Of a stretch of 5,543 nucleotides of DNA, positions 1-5,432 are shown in pieces; position 1 is the stretch's first letter, and every line of letters starts with the position of its first letter. Where the stretch lies: assembly GCA_003486025.1 (NCBI GenBank), contig DNHA01000075.1, positions 1 through 5,543 on the forward strand. The letters are read 5' to 3'. Made by a program: the position numbers and the translations under genes. Under the pieces are notes generated by a model, which worked only from the letters and a program-made list of their open reading frames with translations, had not been told where the DNA came from and made no database searches. This DNA comes from Micrococcaceae bacterium. GTDB lineage: Bacteria; Actinomycetota; Actinomycetes; Actinomycetales; Micrococcaceae.

Positions 1-9
1 AGTCGACAT
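1..9 (-). CDS. 5' end of the next minus-strand gene (partial)
   Basis: Only the first three codons (ATG TCG ACT, Met-Ser-Thr) lie in the window, so the product cannot be named. The start is well supported: a perfect AGGAGG on the minus strand sits 5 nt upstream of the ATG. By position, directly after a MuF-type minor head protein in a packaging/head operon, a scaffolding protein, protease or small head protein would be usual. That is inference from gene order only. It is separated from the MuF stop by about 170 nt, which carry a small gene on the opposite strand. Confidence 0.6.
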
Positions 10-14
10 CGCGA

Positions 15-20
15 CCTCCT
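15..20 (-). promoter_or_regulatory. Ribosome binding site for the gene starting at position 9
   Basis: Minus-strand AGGAGG, a full match to the anti-Shine-Dalgarno core, with 5 nt to the ATG at 9-7. It resembles the site in front of the portal gene and is the main evidence that a minus-strand gene starts at the left edge. Confidence 0.7.
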
Positions 21-28
21 ATGCTGGT

Positions 29-199
29 GTGGTGAGTGCTGACGATTCGAACGACAACATTGGTGTGCCTGGCGAGTGCCCGGAACACGCGTGGAAGCTG
101 CACGGCGTCTACCTGCGCATGAGTGGCGGGTCTATGTCCGTGGAGTGCAAGTGGTGCGGGGCGATCCAGTACGAGCCATCTCTAAGCGACGGGACGTAA
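29..199 (+). CDS. Small CxxC/zinc-ribbon-like protein of unknown function, opposite strand
   Basis: A short reading frame of about 56 codons on the plus strand, ending in TAA at 197-199. The protein holds CPEHAW followed about 25 residues later by CKWCGA. This spacing of a C-x-x-H or single Cys with a later CxxCG resembles the tiny putative zinc-binding proteins common in actinobacteriophages. Codon choice looks coding, and the minus strand of the same stretch offers no better frame. The start is uncertain: GTG 29, GTG 32 and GTG 65 are possible but none has a clear ribosome binding site. The frame is also open to the window edge at position 2, so it may begin further left. It runs against its neighbours, pointing away from the minus-strand gene starting at 9 and overlapping the last 18 bp of the MuF gene tail to tail. 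Zinc binding is inferred, not shown. Confidence 0.6.
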   Translation: MVSADDSNDNIGVPGECPEHAWKLHGVYLRMSGGSMSVECKWCGAIQYEPSLSDGT

Positions 200-1231
200 G
201 TCCTTCACTGGGGTGTTCGTCATGGAGTCACGCCATCCTGGGGTTTCGACTCGCTTGGTGAGGTCGGCCCATTGAATGTCGCCGTCCTGCAGCATCTTGA
301 GCTTTGTCGGCCCCATGATTTGGCGTTGCGAATCTTCGGTGAGGTTTTCGAACCACGCCTCGGCGTCCGGGATCGCGTCCTCGGGTTCTTCGATGCCAGC
401 GAAGCCAAGGTCTGCCCACGATTTCGTTTTGTCGATGCGTGCGCAGCGGCCTTGATGGTGGTCGATGGGCCCGAACTCATCCACGGGGTGGAAGCTGCCG
501 TGATTGGACAGGCAAGACGGGCACGTACGGACATCCAGAGACGCAGACCAGACCCACCCGGTAAGTAAGTCCTTGTTCTGCTGCGCGGCTGTTAGAGCAC
601 CATTTCTGTGTGCATCCAATAGCTCGGTCCGGGCGATAACGCCAGCCCGAGCAAGGCCACCATTGAACTGTCCTTCGGCGCGTTTCACTATCCGGGCGGC
701 GGTCGTGCGCGGATTGTCACCCACCGCGATAGCCCTCACCAATTCCCGCTTCATCATCCGCTCAACATCTGCGGGGATAGGGCGGGAAGATGAATGGATC
801 TGTTCGGTGGAGCGGAGCACGATCGCATCCAATGCTGTCTTGGACATGGCATCGAAGTTGATGGCCAACCCTGCAGTGTTTGGCGGTAGTTGCGACCGAG
901 ACACGGCAAGGTGAGTATCTGCGGCATCAAGTACAGCGGATGCCAGATCGTTGGTCACGACGACTTGAGTCTGTGCAGCCAGCTCGTCCAAGGTTGTCCG
1001 GGCCTGCCGTAGAGCGTCTTTCAGGCGCTTCGACTTCGCAACTTTCGAGTAGGGGACGCGGGTCTTGCCGTCTCCGATGACCTCGAGCAATGCTTCGTGG
1101 AATTCAGGACCGATAGAATCCCATGCATCTACCCAGGCGCGAGTGATGGCTACGATCTGTTCGTCGGACATGGTGCGCAGCCGGCGTTTGGTGTCGGCGG
1201 CGATCAGAAGTGTTTCATCCGTGATCGCCAC
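182..1231 (-). CDS. Phage minor head protein, MuF/SPP1 gp7-like (head morphogenesis)
   Basis: A 349-residue protein with the hallmarks of the Phage_Mu_F family. The N-terminal 150 residues are mostly helical and variable. The conserved core follows: ARTEL (200-204), GWVWSASLD (225-233), RTCPSC (235-240), NHG (243-245), and HHQGRC (258-263). The Cys and His residues of the core could bind a metal. The tail holds QRQIMGP...LQDGDIQW (302-321), a pattern often seen at the end of actinophage members. No toxin domain is fused to it. In SPP1 the homologue gp7 binds the portal, enters the capsid in low copy number and affects DNA ejection; the same role is inferred here. The start is GTG, with AGGTG four bases upstream (1236-1240) and GGAAG further back. 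It lies 14 nt after the portal stop, as usual for this pair. The stop overlaps the plus-strand small gene by 18 bp. Confidence 0.88.
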   Translation of the reverse strand: MAITDETLLIAADTKRRLRTMSDEQIVAITRAWVDAWDSIGPEFHEALLEVIGDGKTRVPYSKVAKSKRLKDALRQARTTLDELAAQTQVVVTNDLASAVLDAADTHLAVSRSQLPPNTAGLAINFDAMSKTALDAIVLRSTEQIHSSSRPIPADVERMMKRELVRAIAVGDNPRTTAARIVKRAEGQFNGGLARAGVIARTELLDAHRNGALTAAQQNKDLLTGWVWSASLDVRTCPSCLSNHGSFHPVDEFGPIDHHQGRCARIDKTKSWADLGFAGIEEPEDAIPDAEAWFENLTEDSQRQIMGPTKLKMLQDGDIQWADLTKRVETPGWRDSMTNTPVKDLRPVA

Positions 1232-1245
1232 CGCGCACCTACTTC

Positions 1246-2796
1246 CTACTGCAGTACCGAGGCTGGATCTTCGCCACGGCGGAACGCATCCGCAGCAGCT
1301 TGCCCAGCGGTTACGGTCGGGTCGATGAAGTTGCCGTCATCGTCCTTCATTTCCTCAAGCCATTCATCCACGTCACGGACCTTGAGTGCCCGCATGATCA
1401 GCTCTGCCTGCAGCAGCGGAGGCATGTGCCCAGTCGCAGCAATCAGCGCGTCCATGATGACGTCCAAGGGAATCTCTTCAAGATCCGGGTACGTGATCGT
1501 TAGCGTCATGTCCTGCGGGCGCGGCAACCGGACCCGGAGGCGGTCGCCGTCCCGCTCCACAGTGCCCTTGAGCGGGCCGCGGGGAGCAATGACTGCTTGT
1601 TCGATGACGTGGCCGAGGATCTGCCGGCGTGCTTCCCGCCATACTTCTTGACGGGACTGCATTTCGAGCCGGGTTGGCCGGTCTAGGGTTTCGGCGACGG
1701 CCCGGGCGCCGGTCTGGCCGGGGTCGGACAGGAGCATGGTGACGGGCAGGCCCATCGCCGAGGCGACCATGGCGGCCAGGGGTTTCGCAGACTCGCTGTC
1801 GAGGGTGGCGCCGGACTTCGGCACTGCCTCGAACTTGTTGTCCTCGGACGCGTTCACCATGCTGCCAGCGGGCAGGTTCTGCAGTTGGGCGAGCTGTTGG
1901 CGGCGCTTCTGCGCTTCCGACTTCTTCCCGCCCACGTTCTGCCACGCAATCCGCGACAACGACTTCATGAGCAGGGCCCAGTCCTCAAGGAACTCCTTGA
2001 ACCCACGAGCCCACGGCAACGCAGCGTAAGCGTCACCAATGCCGAACTTCCACCCATTCAAGGCGTTGACCTTGATGTGGTAGATCGGGGCATCCCATAT
2101 GACCTCGATGGACTCCGTGGAGCCTGCCTGTTGGATCCGCTTCTGGCGGGCCAGTGGACGGTAGGTGATGTCTGGGTAGTAGGCCTTGCGTTGGACTTCG
2201 CGGCCGTTCTGGTCGACTTCCACCCACGTGCGTAGGTAGAACCACGTGGTGGTCTTGTCTCCGGGCTTCGTGATCTTGTCCTCGACCTCGTCAAAGTCGA
2301 TCAGGCGAGGCTTCACGCGCCCCGTGAGTGGGTTGGTGAACAGGGAGAAGAACACGTTGCCGTCAGTGGTCAGCGAGCCTTCGTTGCGCTCCGCAGCTTG
2401 GGCACCAGAGAATACTTCGCGGACTTCGGGATCGTCCAACCATTCTTGGATGAGTGCGTTGACGTCCTGCGCGCCCTCTTTGCCGTCGCCGGTGGCGGTG
2501 GTGCCGCAGCCTTGGCCATGGACATAGGCGGCGCGCAGGGCAGCTGCTCTCTTAATGAGCGGGTTGCTTATGACAAAGACGCGGGCAAGCTCCGCGCTGG
2601 TCTTCAAGCCCTGCCGCGAGAACTCCTGCGCGGCATCCTGGCTTATCTTTTGCCAACCGCGATCTTCCCGCGACATTTCCAGTTGCGAGTAGTTTTCCGT
2701 CAGGACTTCCAGTCGATGCTGAAGCGTCTGGATGACGCCAACCTCGGCTGCCGGGGAAGCTGCCTCACGGAGGCCCATGCGTTCTAAAATTCCCAC
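1246..2796 (-). CDS. Phage portal protein
   Basis: A 516-residue protein of normal portal length. Portals form the dodecameric ring at one capsid vertex, through which terminase pumps DNA and to which the neck attaches. Supporting features in order: an N-terminal helical segment; SNPLIKRAAALRAAYVHGQG (78-96), typical of the start of the portal core; TDGNVFFSLF (144-153); the wing-like stretch with LIDFDEVEDKI (165-175) and IYHIKVNALNGWKFGIGD (238-255); SLSRIAWQN (279-287); and MGLPVTMLLSD then GARAVAETLDRP (348-374), as in the stem/crown region of many actinophage portals. The acidic C-terminus (479-492 and on) is variable. The start is GTG at 2796-2794, with AGGAGG five bases upstream; the internal ATG at codon 7 lacks such a site. 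Its place after terminase/HNH and before MuF confirms the call. No truncation or frameshift is seen. Confidence 0.93.
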   Translation of the reverse strand: MGILERMGLREAASPAAEVGVIQTLQHRLEVLTENYSQLEMSREDRGWQKISQDAAQEFSRQGLKTSAELARVFVISNPLIKRAAALRAAYVHGQGCGTTATGDGKEGAQDVNALIQEWLDDPEVREVFSGAQAAERNEGSLTTDGNVFFSLFTNPLTGRVKPRLIDFDEVEDKITKPGDKTTTWFYLRTWVEVDQNGREVQRKAYYPDITYRPLARQKRIQQAGSTESIEVIWDAPIYHIKVNALNGWKFGIGDAYAALPWARGFKEFLEDWALLMKSLSRIAWQNVGGKKSEAQKRRQQLAQLQNLPAGSMVNASEDNKFEAVPKSGATLDSESAKPLAAMVASAMGLPVTMLLSDPGQTGARAVAETLDRPTRLEMQSRQEVWREARRQILGHVIEQAVIAPRGPLKGTVERDGDRLRVRLPRPQDMTLTITYPDLEEIPLDVIMDALIAATGHMPPLLQAELIMRALKVRDVDEWLEEMKDDDGNFIDPTVTAGQAAADAFRRGEDPASVLQ

Positions 2797-2801
2797 AAGG
2801 G

Positions 2802-2807
2802 CCTCCT
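2802..2807 (-). promoter_or_regulatory. Ribosome binding site of the portal gene
   Basis: Minus-strand AGGAGG, 5 nt before the GTG start at 2796. It lies in the 17-nt gap after the HNH stop and fixes GTG 2796 as the start. It partly overlaps a short palindrome, CTACGTAG (2806-2813). Confidence 0.8.
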
Positions 2808-2813
2808 ACGTAG

Positions 2814-3446
2814 CTATGTGATTATGGTGTCGCGCTTCTTGAGGTTGCAGACCCAGTGAGCGGGCTGCACGTTGGACAAGAGGTGTTCTCCACCCTTGGA
2901 TATCGGGTAGATGTGATCCAGTGTCATGTCCTCAAACGTGATTGGGTCGCGGCAGATGCCGCAAGCACGGCCGTAGGATTCCCACACGTCGCGGCGAACG
3001 ATGGGCTCCCAGTCGGCGCCGAACCCGGCATTGTCTAGGCGTAGTGCCGTCTGAATGTCGAGTCGGCGGTCACGATTGGTGATGGAGTATTCGCGCTTGG
3101 TCGCAAGATAGCGTTCTCGGTTGGCGTCGATCCACGATTGAACATGGGCCGAACGTCCTTCCGGGTCCGCTTGGTACCGCGCCCGGTCATACGCCTTTAT
3201 TCGGTCAATGTTGGCCGCCCGGTATTCCCGCTGTTGCTCAAGGACTGAATCCTTGTTTGCGTGGTACCGGGCGTTATTCTCGGCGTTCAATTTGGCCTTG
3301 TTCTTGCCGTAGTGAGCTGCGTTGTACTCGCGCTGGCAGGCCAGGCAATACGCGCCGAGGTCGTCATGTGCGCGCTTGTCCTTTTTGAATTGGACGTCAT
3401 TGGCGCTTGCGCTGCACTTTGCGCAGGTTCGGGTAGAGTTGCCCAT
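2814..3446 (-). CDS. HNH endonuclease with N-terminal zinc finger and Tyr/Asn repeats
   Basis: A 210-residue protein in three parts. Residues 8-37 form a C-x2-C...C-x2-C zinc finger (C8, C11, C34, C37). Residues 40-120 are charged and helical with a recurring Arg/Tyr...Asn pattern (REYNAAHY, REYRAANI, RARYQADP, RERYLATK). Residues 160-205 are the HNH nuclease: CGIC (162-165), LDHIYP with D177-H178, N192 in LSNVQ, H197 and CNLKK (200-204). The nuclease residues appear complete. The family cuts DNA with one divalent metal ion. Free-standing HNH proteins next to terminase can be packaging partners, while those with this zinc-finger plus repeat layout are often mobile homing-type enzymes; both are open. 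The start chosen is ATG 3446, preceded by AAGGCGG. The frame extends to a TTG at 3494, but that has no ribosome binding site and lies inside a strong hairpin. Confidence 0.87.
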   Translation of the reverse strand: MGNSTRTCAKCSASANDVQFKKDKRAHDDLGAYCLACQREYNAAHYGKNKAKLNAENNARYHANKDSVLEQQREYRAANIDRIKAYDRARYQADPEGRSAHVQSWIDANRERYLATKREYSITNRDRRLDIQTALRLDNAGFGADWEPIVRRDVWESYGRACGICRDPITFEDMTLDHIYPISKGGEHLLSNVQPAHWVCNLKKRDTIIT

Positions 3447-3476
3447 GTCGGTTACCGCCTTAATCGGTAGTCGATA

Positions 3477-3506
3477 GGCCCTCGGATACTCCAATATCCG
3501 GGGGCC
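3477..3506. repeat. Strong stem-loop between terminase and the HNH gene
   Basis: A 30-nt inverted repeat. On the minus strand the arms are GGCCCCCGGATA and TATCCGAGGGCC around the loop TTGGAG: 11 of 12 pairs match, with one C/A mismatch. It starts 31 bases before the HNH start codon. On the minus strand it has no T tract after it, so it is not a standard terminator for the terminase transcript. On the plus strand it is followed by a T-rich run (3507-3525), so it could stop antisense transcription. It may instead be an RNA-processing or stabilising hairpin. Confidence 0.65.
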
Positions 3507-3539
3507 ATTCTTGTCTCTCTATTCTACCAAGAGGGGCCG

Positions 3540-5093
3540 TCAGAACGGGGATATGCTCCATCCTTGAGTCTCATAGTCGTCGTACACGTCATGGTTGACG
3601 AATTGTTGATCAGGATTCAGCAACGGCATGAGAAGCAACCGGTTCACGGCTTGAGAGAATGCATCGATGGTGTCGTCATGCGCACCGTTCGGGAACGCTT
3701 TAGCTTCCTCGACCAGTTCTTCCACGTTGGGCAGTAGCTTCGCGTTCGGCAAGATGACGTTCCCAGAGAACGCCAGCGGGGAGACTGCTGATGCGCGGGC
3801 GTACTTGCTGCCCTCGGGTTCTATGGGGATGAGTCCGACCAGTTGGGATTGCAGCGAGTTGATTGCCGCGGTTCCATTGGCCTTGTCTTCCACGAACTTC
3901 GCTATTGCTTCGGGCCACTTCGCTGACATGGCTTTGATGGCCGTGAGCGTGGCGTTGAAGTTCATGCGTTCCCGGACTTGGTCCAGCAAGTACGCGGTAT
4001 TGCCGACGCGCAACCAGACTTGACCCACAACAAAGTCGCTCGTGGGCTTGTCCTTGAACGTGAGGTCCCACGACTGCACGAGCTCATGATCGTCACGCCC
4101 AATGCCAGGCACTCGGCGGGAACCGTCAGGCTGTTCTATCCAGAGCGGCTGCTCGTAGCGAGTCCACTCTTTCGGGAACACGTTGCCCGTCTCCGGGTTC
4201 GGCGATCCTTGATAGAGAGCAGAGAAGTCGCGGGGGCCGGCCTGAACTCGGATCTGTTCCCACTCCACTGGCGTGCGGGGTTCGCCGGTCTTCTCGTTGG
4301 TACGAGCGGAGCGCATCCATTCGCCGGGATGGCGGCCGAGCGGATCCGTTTCGCCGGCGTCCGGGTCGTGGTGGGCTTGAGCGGGGATGTTGATGACTCG
4401 CCAGCGGGCCTTATCCGGTTGAGACAGCAGGAACCCTGCCATGTCATCGACGTGCCAGCGTGTGAGAATCAGGATCACGGGAGCGCCGGGAGCCAAGCGG
4501 GTGGAACCAACGGAACGCCAGAAGTTCTTGGCACGCTCACGGAAGGTGGGGGACTCGGCTTGTTCGCGGTTGGATACCGGGTCATCAATGAACAGGATGT
4601 CCGCGGGCTTACCGGTTAGGCCGCCGGTGAGGCCGACCGCTTTGACGCCGCCCTTGTGCTTGTCCAGTTGCCATTCGGAAGCAGCGCCGTTGTCTGGGCT
4701 GATCCGTAGGCCAAGGTCGAGTGTTCCTTCTTGGCCTTGGTTGTCGGTGATGAACTTGCGGATGTCACGCCCGAAGGTGAGTGCGAGCCCGGCAGAGTAG
4801 GAGACGACGGCGATGCGTCGGTCCGGGTTGCGGGTGAGGAACCAGAGCGGGCCTACCTTGGTGACGCGGGTGCTCTTCCCCTCCTGCGGCGGCATTGAAA
4901 TTATGAGGCGGTCGCAAGTGCCGTTCTCTACATCCATGAGTGCCTGGTCGATGATGTCGAGGGCAGGCGTTTGGATGGTGGAGGTGTCTACGGCTTTGGC
5001 CAGCTGCCCGGGGGAGTCCCACTGGGGGAGTTCAGGCGGGGGTTCTGGCGGCTCGAACATGCGGGCCGCGATTTCGATCCAGTCCAGCTCCAC
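3540..5093 (-). CDS. terL: Terminase large subunit (ATPase and nuclease)
   Basis: The packaging motor: an N-terminal ATPase drives DNA into the prohead through the portal, and a C-terminal RNase H-like nuclease cuts concatemers. With start GTG 5093 the protein has 517 residues. Walker A-like MPPQEGKS is at 67-74, Walker B ILFIDD at 166-171, and the coupling motif ILILTRWH at 207-214. The nuclease has its three acidic sites: D343 in QSWDLTFKD, D403 in VEDKANG, and the D473/D474 pair in HDDTIDAF. Both domains therefore look intact. The C-terminal part resembles the psiM2 ORF9-type terminase family. The frame is open to an ATG at 5210, which would add 39 residues rich in Arg, Thr and Pro with no ribosome binding site. 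GTG 5093 has GAGGT 4 nt upstream and gives a natural beginning (ELDWIEIAARMF), so it is preferred. The gene is followed after about 90 nt by the HNH gene. Confidence 0.93.
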   Translation of the reverse strand: MELDWIEIAARMFEPPEPPPELPQWDSPGQLAKAVDTSTIQTPALDIIDQALMDVENGTCDRLIISMPPQEGKSTRVTKVGPLWFLTRNPDRRIAVVSYSAGLALTFGRDIRKFITDNQGQEGTLDLGLRISPDNGAASEWQLDKHKGGVKAVGLTGGLTGKPADILFIDDPVSNREQAESPTFRERAKNFWRSVGSTRLAPGAPVILILTRWHVDDMAGFLLSQPDKARWRVINIPAQAHHDPDAGETDPLGRHPGEWMRSARTNEKTGEPRTPVEWEQIRVQAGPRDFSALYQGSPNPETGNVFPKEWTRYEQPLWIEQPDGSRRVPGIGRDDHELVQSWDLTFKDKPTSDFVVGQVWLRVGNTAYLLDQVRERMNFNATLTAIKAMSAKWPEAIAKFVEDKANGTAAINSLQSQLVGLIPIEPEGSKYARASAVSPLAFSGNVILPNAKLLPNVEELVEEAKAFPNGAHDDTIDAFSQAVNRLLLMPLLNPDQQFVNHDVYDDYETQGWSISPF

Positions 5094-5097
5094 GGCT

Positions 5098-5102
5098 ACC
5101 TC
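5098..5102 (-). promoter_or_regulatory. Ribosome binding site supporting terminase start at GTG 5093
   Basis: Minus-strand GAGGT (within GGTGAGGT) four bases before GTG 5093. The competing ATG at 5210 is preceded by an A/C-rich stretch with no purine-rich site. This site therefore favours the shorter terminase. Confidence 0.5.
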
Positions 5103-5228
5103 ACCGCTTTCCGGTCGATCAAGGGTTGTTGGTGGCGGCACGTCCGCGGTTGTTGTCGCTATGCGGTGTCGCGGCTTGTTCCTCCCAGTGGAGGTCCGGC
5201 ACTTCGGCATGCGATCGTGTTGTGTTGT

Positions 5229-5240
5229 CGGCTGTTGCCG
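5229..5240. repeat. Short palindrome CGGC-TGTT-GCCG
   Basis: A 4-bp stem with a 4-nt loop. Its outer bases and GCCG arm match the two longer CGGCAG...TTGCCG palindromes at 5255 and 5315. It could be a degenerate third copy. Alone it would not be notable. Confidence 0.35.
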
Positions 5241-5254
5241 CCACCAATTCTGTT

Positions 5255-5270
5255 CGGCAGGTTATTGCCG
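5255..5270. repeat. Palindrome copy 2, CGGCAG-GTTA-TTGCCG
   Basis: A 16-bp inverted repeat with 5 Watson-Crick pairs (CGGCA/TGCCG) plus an inner G/T pair on the plus strand. It matches the copy at 5315-5330 at 13 of 16 positions, exactly 60 bp away. It lies upstream of terminase and may be an operator or a terminase/packaging recognition element; this is inference. Confidence 0.5.
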
Positions 5271-5314
5271 GTCCGTCCGTTTCGATTCCCTTGCGGGTTC
5301 GGTTCGGGTGGGAT

Positions 5315-5330
5315 CGGCAGTATCTTGCCG
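5315..5330. repeat. Palindrome copy 1, CGGCAG-TATC-TTGCCG
   Basis: Same design as the copy at 5255-5270: identical 6-base arms, with loops TATC and GTTA. It starts directly after the T-rich tail of the terminator-like hairpin on the minus strand. A shared protein-binding site is a reasonable guess, but no known motif is recognised. Confidence 0.5.
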
Positions 5331-5331
5331 C

Positions 5332-5368
5332 AAGAGTAAACCCGGCCGCGCTTGGGGTCGCAGCCGGG
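5332..5368 (-). terminator. Rho-independent terminator-like hairpin, minus strand
   Basis: On the minus strand the arms CCCGGCTGCG and CGCGGCCGGG pair over 10 bp (one T/G pair) around an 8-nt loop, followed by TTTACTCTT. The stem is strong and GC-rich; the T tract is imperfect. The orientation fits the end of a minus-strand transcript entering from the right edge, which would make the terminase operon a separate unit starting between here and 5093. It could instead be a structural part of a packaging site. Confidence 0.55.
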
Positions 5369-5377
5369 AAGTTGTGG

Positions 5378-5400
5378 GCCTGAGTCTCACGACTTGAGGC
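5378..5400. repeat. Imperfect stem-loop next to the terminator-like hairpin
   Basis: On the plus strand GCCTGAGTC pairs with GACTTGAGGC around a TCAC loop: nine pairs, one of them G/T, with one bulged G. It lies 10 nt from the terminator-like hairpin and directly beside the TGGCCA repeat. Together they form a compact structured block with no convincing gene. Confidence 0.4.
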
Positions 5401-5418
5401 GTGGCCATTACGTGGCCA
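5400..5418. repeat. 8-bp direct repeat CGTGGCCA with 11-bp period
   Basis: CGTGGCCA occurs at 5400-5407 and 5411-5418, separated by TTA. Because TGGCCA is itself palindromic, the pair can also fold as a 6-bp hairpin with a 5-nt loop. The 11-bp spacing is about one helical turn, so two protein subunits could bind the same face of the DNA. No known binding protein is recognised. Confidence 0.45.
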
Positions 5419-5432
5419 GCGAGATGTAGTGC

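Larger units (their letters stand above)
5094..5432. other. Stretch upstream of terminase without a convincing gene
   Basis: About 340 nt between the preferred terminase start and the possible upstream gene end. It contains a terminator-like hairpin, two further hairpins or repeats, and three CGGC...GCCG palindromes. A minus-strand frame is open from 5439 to a TGA at 5119 (about 106 codons), but it has no ATG, GTG or TTG until 5247 and no ribosome binding site. A 48-codon frame (5408 to 5262) starts at an ATG overlapping a TAA (TAATG) but is Arg-rich and unlike known proteins. No clear sigma-70 promoter is seen. A regulatory or packaging-site role is inferred. Confidence 0.45.

Noticed and set aside
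76..261. 61-codon plus-strand frame at the left end
   Set aside because: It overlaps the CxxC-containing frame (29-199) in another phase, lacks its Cys motifs, and extends further into the MuF gene. It is probably a shadow.
1097..1651. 184-codon plus-strand frame across the MuF/portal junction
   Set aside because: Antisense to two well-supported genes; Ser/Arg-rich and without motifs.
1478..1945. 155-codon minus-strand frame inside the portal gene
   Set aside because: Arg/Pro-rich out-of-frame reading of the portal coding sequence; the portal frame is continuous and well supported.
3447..3494. 16-residue N-terminal extension of the HNH protein from TTG 3494
   Set aside because: The TTG lies within a strong hairpin loop region and has no ribosome binding site. 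ATG 3446 has AAGGCGG upstream and begins shortly before the zinc finger.
3978..4619. 213-codon plus-strand open frame
   Set aside because: It lies wholly antisense to terminase, whose ATPase and nuclease motifs are intact in the other strand. Its translation shows no domain and it has no ribosome binding site. GC-rich coding DNA often leaves long open antisense frames.
5119..5247. Minus-strand frame ending in TGA shortly before terminase
   Set aside because: The composition is protein-like, but the only usable starts (TTG 5247, GTG 5244) have no ribosome binding site and no family is recognised. It is described under the upstream region instead.
4813..5397. 194-codon plus-strand open frame running past the terminase start
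   Set aside because: Mostly antisense to terminase, with a low-complexity Ser/Arg/Gly-rich translation, no start signal and no recognisable motif.
5262..5408. 48-codon minus-strand frame starting at a TAATG
   Set aside because: The translation is Arg/Pro-rich with no motif, the frame runs through the terminator-like hairpin, and one of the palindromes overlaps its end. The support is too weak to call it a gene.
5341..5418. tRNA or other structured RNA gene
   Set aside because: The hairpins do not form a cloverleaf, and there is no T-loop GGTTCGA-type sequence or acceptor stem in the right arrangement.
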